Assembly: GCF_001515305.1 (NCBI RefSeq)
Contig: NZ_LNQV01000001.1
Coordinates: forward strand, 62,001-126,000
Reading direction: 5' to 3'
From: Aquitalea pelogenes
GTDB taxonomy: Bacteria; Pseudomonadota; Gammaproteobacteria; Burkholderiales; Chromobacteriaceae
DNA: 64,000 nt
A model generated the notes under the pieces. It did not search any database. It saw only the letters and a list, made by a program, of their open reading frames with translations, and was not told the origin of the DNA. Below are positions 44,577-55,183 of the stretch, piece after piece; the stretch's first letter is position 1, and every line of letters begins with the position of its first letter. Position numbers and translations under genes: made by a program.

Positions 44577-45635
44577 ATGGCCAAATCAGCAAATAGCATT
44601 ATTATTTTATCAGTAATTATTCTGCTTTCATTTTCCACAAAAACTTACGCTGCAGGAATAAAATGTGGCACATATCAGGCGAAGGAAATATTACCTGATT
44701 ATAGCGCAACAATGAAACCGACAACTATTAATTACACCGGCCCAGCCAACCAAAGAGTTGATGCCACTGTAGCGGGAGGGAACGCCAACTCCTATGGATC
44801 TTTTTATTGCCCTAACGATGTTCCAGCAGTATGGTATACGGCTGATAGTGGAATAACCTTTTTACCAGTATCCACAGGTGAATACTTTATATTAACCAAT
44901 ATTCCTGGAATTGGAATAAGTTTTAACATACAACCACAAGGCGGAACCCTTACCCCAATAAATTCAAAAGACAGAACATATTTAGGGAAAGCAACCGCAC
45001 CAGCAGCAGCTTCTTCCCCTACTATATACTACAACATTACTTTGAGATATACCGGCATAGCGATAAGATCGGGCACATACACTTTTCCAAAAACAAAGCT
45101 GGGTAGAATAGAACTTGATACTGGATATGATGCATATGGCACGTACTATATGAGCCGGTTCGATGTATGGCTCAACAGTTTTACGATTACCGCAACAACG
45201 TCCACATGCACGGTCAATACCAAGAACTTATCTGTTGCATTTCCTGCAATCACAGCATCATCCATTAACAATGCCATAAATGGTAGCAATATTAGTACTC
45301 AGAACTTCTCAATTCAGCTAAACTGCCCTTCTACAGGCGGGCCTAATGTATATATTACATTTACTGATAATAACAACCTTGGAAACACGAGTAATATTCT
45401 CACACTGAATCCATCCAGTAGCGCAAGGGGTGTTGGTGTACAGCTTAAGTATAAAAATACACCTATATATTTAGGCCCTGATTCCGGCATGGCAGGGAAC
45501 AGCAATCAGTTTTTATTGCAAAATAATGCGACTGGAATTGTCAACATACCATTTACGGCTACATTGATAAAAACTAGTGATGCAATAATTGGTGACTATA
45601 ATGCAACGGCTACGTTCACCATGAGCTATCAATAG
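44577..45635 (+). CDS. Fimbrial tip adhesin-like protein (intact copy)
   Basis: A 352-residue protein: signal peptide cut after T-Y-A (about residue 25), an N-terminal putative receptor-binding domain of about 185 residues with two Cys, then a C-terminal pilin domain (T-C-T-V-N-T-K-N-L and N-C-P-S, ending F-T-M-S-Y-Q). This two-domain plan is that of FimH/MrkD-type tip adhesins. ATG 44577 gives a proper signal peptide; a TTG at 44532 is less likely. The receptor is not predictable. It is the only undamaged adhesin of the three. Confidence 0.8.
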   Translation: MAKSANSIIILSVIILLSFSTKTYAAGIKCGTYQAKEILPDYSATMKPTTINYTGPANQRVDATVAGGNANSYGSFYCPNDVPAVWYTADSGITFLPVSTGEYFILTNIPGIGISFNIQPQGGTLTPINSKDRTYLGKATAPAAASSPTIYYNITLRYTGIAIRSGTYTFPKTKLGRIELDTGYDAYGTYYMSRFDVWLNSFTITATTSTCTVNTKNLSVAFPAITASSINNAINGSNISTQNFSIQLNCPSTGGPNVYITFTDNNNLGNTSNILTLNPSSSARGVGVQLKYKNTPIYLGPDSGMAGNSNQFLLQNNATGIVNIPFTATLIKTSDAIIGDYNATATFTMSYQ

Positions 45636-45723
45636 CTTCATAAAGTATATAATTTAGTAAAGCTTGCTTATTTAAATATGCCTACTAACCACTAAAAAAT
45701 GAATAATCAAGGAGTATCATGGC

Positions 45724-46785
45724 ATGAAAATATTTAGCTATTACAGAATTTTATTTTTCACAATAGTATTTTTTAATTTACCCTTCCATGCCAACGCCGC
45801 TCTTGTTGATTGTGGTGGTGCGACATCGGGGGCTGGAACGATATAAAATATTACAATTAATGCAGGTCTAAGCCCGTCCCCACTCAACTACACTGGACCT
45901 GCAAATAAAACAGGATATGCAGGAACAAAATATGATACTTCATACGCTGTGCCATGCAACGGACCTTATGTTCCACAGCTTGCATATAGAATATGGGCCC
46001 AAGTTGATTCTACTTTAATATTCGACACAAATAATTTTATAACTTTGCCATCCGTACCTGGACTGGCTTTAAAAGTTGGCCTGAGTGCCAGTACTGCAGG
46101 GAGCGTTACTTTCTCAAACACGAGTAGAGTTTATATCGGGCAACTAGATAGCACTCTTCCAGTCCTTATAGTAACTCCTAATTTAAGTCTGCAATTTAAT
46201 GGAGTAGCGATTAAATCGGGCAATTACGCCATACCTGCAACTAAATTATTTACAATCGAAATAAGAGACCCAAACGATATCGCAGGAAATAGTAATGTTG
46301 TTAGCTATGGCACCGTTTGGCTTAATTCTTTTACCATCAATGCCACCACAGCAACATGCACAGTAAATTCAAATAATTTATTAGTTTCACTCCCTCGCAT
46401 AACTGCCAACTCAACGAATAATATTAGTCTAGGCTCCGCATTATTTGTCAGAAATTTTTCGATTAATTTAACTTGCCCAACCACCTACGGGCCAAATATC
46501 TACACCACTTTCACAGATAATATCAACCCTACTAATTTAACAAATATACTTAGTCTCGACCCAGCAAGTAGCGCACAAGGCATTGGCATTCAGATAAAAT
46601 ATAATAATTCTCCAATAAAATTTGGACCAGACTTCGATTTACCAGCCACGACGAATCAGTTTTTATTAAAAAGTAACGTCAATGGACCAACAACATTTAA
46701 TTTCGCTGCCCAGTTAATTAAAACTGGCGTAGTCTCTAGTGGAGACTATAAGGCAACCGCAACATTCACTTTAAGCTATCAATAA
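45724..46785 (+). pseudogene. Fimbrial adhesin with a nonsense codon, copy 3
   Basis: From ATG 45724 the frame encodes a signal peptide (ending H-A-N-A) and the start of an adhesin, then TAA at codon 41 (45844-45846). The same frame continues to 46785 with the full remaining domains: Y-T-G-P-A-N-K, S-F-T-I-N-A-T-T-A-T-C-T-V, and ends F-T-L-S-Y-Q. A single point change would restore 353 residues. No rescue start for a secreted product exists downstream. Read-through or recent inactivation are both possible. Confidence 0.88.
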
Positions 46786-46826
46786 ACGTTTTACTGGAAT
46801 CGACTAAATATCGATTATGAAATAGG

Positions 46827-46860
46827 AAAAGCCCTTGCAGTAATCTGCAAGGGCTTTTTT
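46827..46860. terminator. Bidirectional terminator at the end of the fimbrial island
   Basis: AAAAGCCCTTGCAG/CTGCAAGGGCTTTTTT stem with a 4-base loop, usable by the fimbrial operon (+) and the tRNA-Cys/Gly transcript (-). Confidence 0.9.
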
Positions 46861-46861
46861 G

Positions 46862-46935
46862 TGGAGGCGCGGGCCGGAGTCGAACCGACCTACACGGATT
46901 TGCAATCCGGTGCATAACCGCTTTGCTACCGCGCC
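46862..46935 (-). tRNA. tRNA-Cys (GCA)
   Basis: Minus strand from 46935: GGCGCGG/CCGCGCC acceptor, anticodon loop TTGCAAA (GCA), GGTTCGACTCC T-arm, encoded CCA. 74 bases. Confidence 0.95.
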
Positions 46936-46977
46936 GTAGCTGGAATTCAAACAGCACATTGTCTGCTTGATAAAATG

Positions 46978-47053
46978 TGGAGCGGGAAACGAGGCTCGAA
47001 CTCGCGACCTCAACCTTGGCAAGGTTGCGCTCTACCAACTGAGCTATTCCCGC
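46978..47053 (-). tRNA. tRNA-Gly (GCC)
   Basis: Minus strand from 47053: GCGGGAA/TTCCCGC acceptor, anticodon loop TTGCCAA (GCC), GAGTTCGAGCC T-arm, encoded CCA. Probably co-transcribed with tRNA-Cys. Confidence 0.95.
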
Positions 47054-47141
47054 ATACAACTTGGTTTGCTTCTCTTGTCTGCCACCGAAGTGGCGTTGAG
47101 AGAGTGCGAATTATAAGGGTTTCTCAGACCCTGTCAACACT

Positions 47142-47723
47142 TCACACATCAATTTTTTTACCGGAAAACTCGCGTGCAGCCATGCGCAGATAGTAAACCA
47201 TTGACCACAAAGTCAAAATCACGGCGATTACCATGAAAATATTTCCCAGCAGCAAGGTGCTGACACCCGGCAAAAGCGGGCCAGCGTACAGCAAAAGCAA
47301 GATGGCCAGCATTTGTGCCGCCGTTTTCAGCTTGCCGATATAGGCCACGGCTACGCTGCCACGACTTCCCATGCCGGCCATCCACTCGCGCAGGGCTGAG
47401 ATGGTGATTTCCCGGCCGATGATGATCATAGCCATCCAGCCTGGCGTGCGGCCCATTTCAACCAGCAGGATGAGCGCAGCGGCCACAATCAGCTTGTCGG
47501 CCACCGGGTCCAGAAAAGCACCAAATGCCGATGTCTGCCCCAGCTTGCGTGCCAGAAAGCCATCCAGCCAGTCGGTCCAGGCAGCGAGAAAGAAGATGAG
47601 CGCGCCGACGTTGTTACGGTCGGTCGCCATCAGCATGGAATCTGGCAGGAAAAAGACGGCTACACACAGTGGTATCAGCGCAACGCGCAGCCAGGTTAGG
47701 AAGATCGGCAAATTGAAGGGCAT
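47142..47723 (-). CDS. pgsA: CDP-diacylglycerol-glycerol-3-phosphate 3-phosphatidyltransferase
   Basis: The CDP-alcohol phosphotransferase signature is complete: D51-x-x-D54-G55-x-x-A58-R59, then G68-x-x-x-D72-x-x-x-D76. About four to five membrane helices and 193 residues are usual for PgsA. It makes phosphatidylglycerol phosphate, first committed step to PG and cardiolipin. It follows uvrC on the same strand by 26 bases, an arrangement known from many proteobacteria, so both are probably one transcript leading to the tRNA genes. Confidence 0.95.
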   Translation of the reverse strand: MPFNLPIFLTWLRVALIPLCVAVFFLPDSMLMATDRNNVGALIFFLAAWTDWLDGFLARKLGQTSAFGAFLDPVADKLIVAAALILLVEMGRTPGWMAMIIIGREITISALREWMAGMGSRGSVAVAYIGKLKTAAQMLAILLLLYAGPLLPGVSTLLLGNIFMVIAVILTLWSMVYYLRMAAREFSGKKIDV

Positions 47724-47749
47724 GTAGTTAATCTGCTTATGGTTTTCGT

Positions 47750-49554
47750 TTAATGCAAAGCCTGGTAGATCTTTTCCGCGAGGGTTTGACTGATGCCATC
47801 TACCTGCGACAAATCGTCAATACTGGCTGCCACTACACCACGCAAACCACCAAAGCGCAGCAACAATTGCTGACGTCGCTTGGCGCCAACGCCCGGAATC
47901 TCTTCCAGCGTGGATGCCGTGCGCGCTTGGCGCGTCGTGCGCGGTGTCCGGTGATGGCAAAGCGGTGTGCTTCGTCCCGGATGGTCTGGATCAGATGCAA
48001 TGCCGGGTGGTCACTGCGCAATTGTAGCGTCTTTTGTTGATAAGGGAGGATGAGCGTTTCCAGCCCGGGCTTGCGTTCTTCGCCCTTGGCCACACCGATG
48101 ATGGGCAAGGTAAGGCCCAGTTCGGCAAAAACTTCCATTGCCACACCCACCTGGCCCTTGCCACCATCAATCAGTACGGCATCAGGCAAAGTCCCCTCCC
48201 CTGCCGCCAAACGGCTATAGCGGCGGGTAAGCGCCTCGCGCATGGCTGCATAGTCGTCACCTGGTTTGGCCGTTTCGATATTGAAGCGGCGGTACTGGCC
48301 CGGCTGCATGGCTTCCTTGTCATACACCACACAAGAGGCCACCGTGGCTTCACCCATGGTATGGCTGATATCGAAACATTCCAGCCGCTGCACACCTTCC
48401 AGGCCCAGGGCTTCGTTGAGCTGTGCCAGGCGATGCTGCTGTGTTGCCTTGCTGCTCAGACGCTGGCTAATGGCCAGCGCAGCGTTCTTTTCCGCCATTT
48501 CCAGCCAGACGCGCCGTTCGCTGATGGGGTTGCTGACCAGATGAACCCGTCGCTCCAACTGTTGCTCCAGCAGTTCACGTAATGCAGCTGATACATCCTG
48601 ATTGACAATGATGACCGGCGGCATGGGCGCACCCAGATAATGCTGGGCGAGAAATGCGTCGAGATGGCTAGCGGCATCGTCGTCAACCGTCCCCTGGGGA
48701 AAGAAGCTCTTGTCTCCCAGATGGCGACCGCCACGTATCATCACCAGATTGATGCACACCAGCCCGCCATCGGCCACGGCGGCCACCACATCACAATCCT
48801 GCTGGCTGGCATTACTGGAAACAAACTGCTTTTCCTGTACCCGGCTCAGGGCCTGAATCTGATCGCGCAGTTCGGCCGCCTGCTCGAACTCCAGCGCCAG
48901 CGCAGCTTGTTCCATGCGCTGGGTCAGCGTGTCAATCAGCTCATTCTGCCTGCCTTGCAAAAAGGCTACAGCGCTTTGCACATCGCTGCGGTATTCCTCT
49001 GCCGAGATATGTTCGACACAAGGGCCGGAGCAGCGTTTGATCTGGTATAGCAGGCAGGGACGCGAGCGGTTGGCAAACACCGCGTCTTCACAGGTACGCA
49101 GGCGGAATACCTTTTGCAGGATCTGGATGCTTTCGCGTACAGCGTAGCTATTGGGATAAGGGCCAAAGAACTGATGCGGCTTCTTGGGTTCGCCCCGGTA
49201 ATACGCCAGTTGCGGGAAGGCATGACCGGACAGCATCAGATAGGGGTAGGACTTGTCATCCCGGAACAGGATGTTGTACTTGGGCGCCAGCGCCTTGATC
49301 AGGTTGTTTTCCAGAATCAGTGCTTCGGCTTCCGAGCGGGTCACCGTGGTTTCGATATTGGCAATCTGCCGAACCATCAGCTGGATGCGCGGGGAGTGGT
49401 CGGTCTTCTGGAAATAAGAGCTGACCCGCTTTTTGAGGTCGATGGCCTTGCCCACATAAAGCACATTGCCCGACGTATCGAACATGCGATAAACGCCGGG
49501 CAAATTGGGAAGGTTGGCCAGTACCGATTGGGGATCGAAACTGTTTGTTGTCAT
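47750..49554 (-). pseudogene. uvrC: Excinuclease ABC subunit C, frameshifted near the 3' end
   Basis: UvrC makes both incisions in nucleotide excision repair. The GIY-YIG domain (G-V-Y-R-M-F at residues 18-23, V-L-Y-V-G-K-A), the UVR motif, and the RNase H-like domain are intact. Near 47926 the frame shifts: after R-A-R-R-A-K the current frame becomes unrelated and stops at 47833, while adding one base (AAGCGCGC to AAGGCGCGC) restores [13 protein letters not shown] and the complete helix-hairpin-helix pair to a stop at 47750 (601 residues). As read, the protein would lack the (HhH)2 DNA-binding domain. A sequencing error or a very recent mutation are both possible. Confidence 0.88.
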
Positions 49555-49558
49555 GAGT

Positions 49559-49993
49559 TCACTGATTGCACCAGTTTTGCACATCCTGCTGGGCTTGCTG
49601 CAACAGCGCACTGCGCTGGCTGTCGGTGGCCAGCGCATTGCTGCCCGGCATCTTGATCCGGCCATTTTGCTGAATCGCCGCCTGGTTTTCCCGCGCTCGC
49701 TTGCAGTTTTCCTGTGCGACCTTCTTGTTTTGTTCTTTCACCTTGGCATTGTCGGCCGCGATTTCTGCGTTTTTCTTGTCAGCTTCGCTTTGCGGGGCCG
49801 ATTTGACCGCCTTGGCCGGGGATGAAGCAGGACCGTAAGCGCGTACATTCACCTGCTTGGCCTTGGAGCCTGGCGGCGGCTGATCAGAAAAAACAGTCTT
49901 GCCGTTGGCATCGACATACTGATACACCTCCGCCATGACCGGGGCGGACAGCACACATGCAACAAGCACACTCAGAATCGCAGGGGATTTCAT
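49559..49993 (-). CDS. Secreted DUF4124-domain protein
   Basis: 144 residues: signal peptide ending V-M-A (about residue 21), then the DUF4124 core [19 protein letters not shown] (residues 22-40), a Lys/Ala-rich linker and a helical C-terminal part with two Cys. Such proteins are periplasmic; the role is unknown. It lies 4 bases upstream of uvrC on the same strand. Confidence 0.85.
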   Translation of the reverse strand: MKSPAILSVLVACVLSAPVMAEVYQYVDANGKTVFSDQPPPGSKAKQVNVRAYGPASSPAKAVKSAPQSEADKKNAEIAADNAKVKEQNKKVAQENCKRARENQAAIQQNGRIKMPGSNALATDSQRSALLQQAQQDVQNWCNQ

Positions 49994-50045
49994 TGTTTGG
50001 TGTCCTAAGCTGAAACATGCTGATTGTACGGTGTAGACAGGCTGA

Positions 50046-51590
<1,545 letters not shown>

Positions 51591-51627
51591 TCCTCGGTCA
51601 CAGCCGATCCCCGACCGGCTGACGAAC

Positions 51628-51660
51628 AAAAGCCCGCATTTAACGATGCGGGCTTTTTTG
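51628..51660 (+). terminator. Terminator of guaB
   Basis: AAAAGCCCGCAT/ATGCGGGCTTTTTT hairpin with a 6-base loop. Confidence 0.92.
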
Positions 51661-51670
51661 TGGCTGTTAC

Positions 51671-52156
51671 TCAGGCCAAGGGCAGCAACAAGCGGGTACG
51701 CCACGCCTCCGGTGCCACATCATGCGGACCGATCAAGGCCTCATCCAGCAAGGGGCGTTGGCCAAATTGCTCGCCACTACCCGGCAACCACTCTTGCAGC
51801 AGCCAGTTCCATGCCGCTGCCAGCCCCTGATACGGCCCCGCATGCACAATGCTGGCATAGCGCCCTGCCGCCAGCTCGCCATAGACAAAGCCCAGTTCTT
51901 CCACTTCGGCAGTAGTCAGTGACAAAGCCGGGGGAGGAGTCAGGCAAGCCGCAGCACGCAATGCCTGTGGCGCCACCGTGGCAGGGTCATCCAGGTACTG
52001 CCCGAATGCGCGCACGGTTTGTGGACCAGCCGCATGCTGCTGCAACAGCGCGCGCAAGGCGGCAAAAGCAGCAGCAATGCCGGAATATGGCCCCTGGTGC
52101 GGCTTCATCAGCACCGGCAGCGGCTGTTGGTAATGGATGATTTCTACCTGATACAT
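51671..52156 (-). CDS. GyrI-like small-molecule-binding protein
   Basis: A 161-residue stand-alone GyrI/AraC-effector-binding domain, with G-P-Y-x-G-I near residue 22 and G-R-Y-A-S-I-V-H-A-G-P-Y-x-G-L near residue 97, the typical halves of the SHS2-like fold. It aligns with the C-terminal domain of the next gene (shared F-G-Q-Y-L-D-D-P), so it is a duplicated copy without the DNA-binding part. It may bind drugs or peptides. Expected to be co-transcribed with the regulator. Confidence 0.8.
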   Translation of the reverse strand: MYQVEIIHYQQPLPVLMKPHQGPYSGIAAAFAALRALLQQHAAGPQTVRAFGQYLDDPATVAPQALRAAACLTPPPALSLTTAEVEELGFVYGELAAGRYASIVHAGPYQGLAAAWNWLLQEWLPGSGEQFGQRPLLDEALIGPHDVAPEAWRTRLLLPLA

Positions 52157-52169
52157 GATGGGCTCCGGT

Positions 52170-53042
52170 TTAATCTTGCAAGGCCAGCAGCAAACGGCTG
52201 CGCAGCTGGGTGGGCGACGTATTGTAAGGGGCGTTCAGATACTGCTCGAGGCAAGGCAGGTCGGCGGGCTCCTCACCGCTTTGTGGCAACCAGTAACGAT
52301 ACAGCTGATCCCATGCGGTTTTCAGTTCGGCATACGGCCCCACATGCTCAAGGCAGGCATATCGTCCCGCCGGGATCTCGCCATGGACAAAGCCTTGAGC
52401 AGTCAGCAGATCATCACTCAAACGGAATCCGGCTGGCCGGCTGACACTGGCAATAGAACGTAAATCAGCCGCAGTCACCTCATCCGGGTCATCCAGATAC
52501 TGGCCGAATACCTGCAAGGGCTCGCCACCGGCTGGCATGGGCCCCACCAAGGCATGCAAGGCATCAAAAGCCTGACCTATCCCCATATACGGCCCACGAT
52601 GATGCCGCTGCAATACCGGCATGGCGGGTAACACAATGATGCTGACGCTGTGCATGACACGCTCCTGTAAAGTGGTGGACATGAGCAAACGTCGCTGACG
52701 ATAGCGTCCAGGCGTCTCGCCATAGTGCTTGCCAAAAGCGCGCACGAAAGCAGCACTGCTGCCGAAACCGGCGCGGCTGGCAATCACGGGAAGCGTACGC
52801 CGGCCTGCCGCCAACTCGCCAGCCGCCCGGTGCAACAGCATGCGCTGGCGAGTTTGGCTCAGCGTCTCGCCCATCAGCGCATGAAACAGGCGATGAAAGT
52901 GGTAGGGCGAGAAGCAGGCCTCCTCGGCCAGCCGCTCCAACGAGACGGATTGATCCAGATGCCGCCACAGGTAATCCAGTGCGCGCATCAGGCGCTGCGA
53001 ATACAAGGTACCGGGGCCGTGCTGGCGATAGGGTTTGCTCAT
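52170..53042 (-). CDS. AraC-family regulator with GyrI effector domain
   Basis: 290 residues: two helix-turn-helix units in residues 15-115 (L-E-R-L-A-E-E-A-C-F-S-P-Y-H-F-H-R-L-F as first, the A-G-F-G-S-S-A-A-F-V-R-A-F helix in the second), then a GyrI-like domain (R-G-P-Y-M-G-I, G-R-Y-A-C-L-E-H-V-G-P-Y). The domain order HTH-then-effector matches Rob and similar drug-responsive activators. It likely regulates its own operon and the paralogous domain protein beside it, 13 bases downstream. Confidence 0.9.
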   Translation of the reverse strand: MSKPYRQHGPGTLYSQRLMRALDYLWRHLDQSVSLERLAEEACFSPYHFHRLFHALMGETLSQTRQRMLLHRAAGELAAGRRTLPVIASRAGFGSSAAFVRAFGKHYGETPGRYRQRRLLMSTTLQERVMHSVSIIVLPAMPVLQRHHRGPYMGIGQAFDALHALVGPMPAGGEPLQVFGQYLDDPDEVTAADLRSIASVSRPAGFRLSDDLLTAQGFVHGEIPAGRYACLEHVGPYAELKTAWDQLYRYWLPQSGEEPADLPCLEQYLNAPYNTSPTQLRSRLLLALQD

Positions 53043-53243
53043 GACGGACAGTCTAGGTGAGAGGCGTTGATCGATTTTGCGATTCTAGCCTGCCTAGTCA
53101 AGGCGCAGCGCCTCTCCCCGCATGCACCCTTCCGCTCTTGCGCTACATGCTGGCAGCCGTGTGCTTGGCAGGCAGTTGATGGTGAGGGCAAGCTGATTTT
53201 TCCGTACACTGATGCCCTGCCCATTCCTGTCGACTAGCCTGCC

Positions 53244-54116
53244 ATGCAACCTGTTAAGCCCAGCCGTAGCGAATTCATCACATTGAACCGGCACTACTAC
53301 CATCTGCGCCACTGGGGCGATCCTGCAGCCCCTTTGCTGGTCATGCTGCATGGCTGGATGGATAGTTCGGCCACTTTCCAGTTTCTGGTCGATGCCCTGC
53401 CCGGCAACTGGCATGTGGTGGCACCCGACTGGCGCGGCTTTGGCGACAGCGCCTGGAATACCGGTAGCTATTATTTCCCGGATTACCTGGCCGATCTGGA
53501 TGCCTTGCTGGACCATCTCTCGCCCAATCAGCCCGTACACCTGCTGGGTCACAGCATGGGGGCGATGATTGCCGGCATTTATGCTGGCGTTAGGCCAGCG
53601 CGCATCGCACGGCTGTCACTGGTGGAAGGCTTTGGCCTGAATGCCACGCGTCCGGCTGAAGCCCCGGGCCGCTATGCCCGCTGGCTGCGCGAACAGCAGG
53701 AGCCGCCCGTCTTCAATCCCCTGGACAGTCTGGAAAATGTTGCGGCCAAACTGATTGAACGCAGCCCGAGGCTGGAACAGCCCGCAGCCCTGTGGCTGGC
53801 AGCCTCACTGACCCGTTGCAATGAACAGGGCGAGCTGGTTTATCGCGCAGACCCGCGCCATAAAATGGTCAACCCGGTGCTGTACCGGCTGGAAGAAGCC
53901 AAGAGTTGCTGGCAGCGCATTACCGCACCAGTGCAATGGGTGATTGGCGGGGCTCACTGGGACCACCCCATGGCCAAAGGGGTGAGAGATACCCTGCCGG
54001 AACGTCGCGCCTGCTTTGCCCGCTTGCAGGAAGATGTCATTGCCGATGCCGGTCACATGATCCAGTGGGAACAGCCTAAGCGCCTGGCGCAGGTCATTCA
54101 GTCCTTCCTGCTTTAA
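53244..54116 (+). CDS. Alpha/beta-fold hydrolase
   Basis: 290 residues: oxyanion segment L-H-G-W-M-D-S near residue 36, nucleophile elbow G-H-S-M-G-A near residue 102, and a late catalytic His in A-G-H-M-I-Q-W near residue 271. These form an ordinary serine hydrolase triad. D-W-R-G-F-G-D-S is the conserved motif after strand 4. The substrate is unknown (esterase or lipase-like). Single gene, 142 bases before the HDOD gene. Confidence 0.88.
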   Translation: MQPVKPSRSEFITLNRHYYHLRHWGDPAAPLLVMLHGWMDSSATFQFLVDALPGNWHVVAPDWRGFGDSAWNTGSYYFPDYLADLDALLDHLSPNQPVHLLGHSMGAMIAGIYAGVRPARIARLSLVEGFGLNATRPAEAPGRYARWLREQQEPPVFNPLDSLENVAAKLIERSPRLEQPAALWLAASLTRCNEQGELVYRADPRHKMVNPVLYRLEEAKSCWQRITAPVQWVIGGAHWDHPMAKGVRDTLPERRACFARLQEDVIADAGHMIQWEQPKRLAQVIQSFLL

Positions 54117-54257
54117 GCTGTATCCAGCAACGTTTTCAGACCGGCATCGAACACGCTTGACCAGTGTCAAAATTGGCAAACAAGTGCACAAGATGGGCCT
54201 ACATTGCGTAAGAAGGCTGATAAAATGAACGATAACCCTACACTCTAGTTGCCCAGC

Positions 54258-55115
54258 ATGACGCCCTTGATCAGCACCGACGAACGCGACGAGCTCCTGA
54301 AAAACCTGGTTATCCCTCCTCGGCCAGATGTGCTGGACAAGCTGATGGGCTTGCGTCAGGACCCTGATATCACCCTGCAAAAGCTGGATGACATCATCAA
54401 TGAAGACCCGGCGTTGTGCGTGGCCATGCTCAAGGCTGCCAATACGCCGATTCTGGGTCGCGGCCGGCACATCACTTCGGTGCATCAGGCAATCAGCCTG
54501 CTGGGTATCAAGAATGTCATCAGTCTGGTAAGCGGCCTGGTATTGCGTACCCGGCTGACGGCGGAAACCCCGCCGGCACTGGAACAGTTCTGGGATGGCA
54601 CCTTGCAGATTGCCATGATCAGCTCGGCCCTGTGTGACCGCATTGTCCACGTCACCGACGACTGCCGCAGCTTTGCCCTGTTTCACAACTGCGGCATGGC
54701 CATCATGCTGATGCGTTTCCCCAGCTACAGGCGCACGCTGCGCCTGGTGGAAATGGCCAGTGATGATCGTGTCGGACTGGTGGAACAGGAACTGCACGGT
54801 ACCCGTCACGATGTGGTGGGTTATCTGGTGGCCCGCAGCTGGAACATGCCGGAAAACTTTGCCAAAGCCATCCTGATGCAGAATGACGATACGGTGATGG
54901 ATACCAGCCCGGATGCACCACTGGACCACGATGGCCGCATGATGGTGGCGGTGACCCGCGCAGCACGCCATGTATGGCGCACCCTGACCCCTGGCAAGGA
55001 AGATGCCGGCTGGGAGGCCCGCAAAGACGAGGTGCTCAATTACCTGGGCATGTCGGATGTGGAATTTGAAGACTGGGTAGATGCCATGCATCAGGAGCTG
55101 GCAGTCACGGCATGA
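54258..55115 (+). CDS. HDOD-domain signal transduction protein
   Basis: 285 residues with the HDOD pattern: I-I-N-E-D-P-A-L-C-V-A-M-L-K-A-A-N near residue 47, and I-x-S-V-H-Q-A-I-S-L-L-G-I-K-N-V near residue 76. The domain is related to HD phosphohydrolases but lacks the metal His-Asp pair, so is regarded as regulatory or scaffold-type. The carboxy part has no added domain. It could act in motility or c-di-GMP signalling as known for other HDOD proteins. ATG 54258 replaces an in-frame TTG nine bases earlier. Confidence 0.88.
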   Translation: MTPLISTDERDELLKNLVIPPRPDVLDKLMGLRQDPDITLQKLDDIINEDPALCVAMLKAANTPILGRGRHITSVHQAISLLGIKNVISLVSGLVLRTRLTAETPPALEQFWDGTLQIAMISSALCDRIVHVTDDCRSFALFHNCGMAIMLMRFPSYRRTLRLVEMASDDRVGLVEQELHGTRHDVVGYLVARSWNMPENFAKAILMQNDDTVMDTSPDAPLDHDGRMMVAVTRAARHVWRTLTPGKEDAGWEARKDEVLNYLGMSDVEFEDWVDAMHQELAVTA

Positions 55116-55131
55116 ATACAGTGCCGCCCCA

Positions 55132-55168
55132 ACAAAAAACCGCGTGTCAGACACGCGGTTTTTTTATT
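55132..55168 (+). terminator. Terminator after the HDOD gene (bidirectional)
   Basis: AAAACCGCGTGT/ACACGCGGTTTT hairpin with a 3-base loop, A- and T-runs on both sides; it also serves the convergent carboxypeptidase gene. Confidence 0.92.
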
Positions 55169-55183
55169 GCTGATGACGAACAA

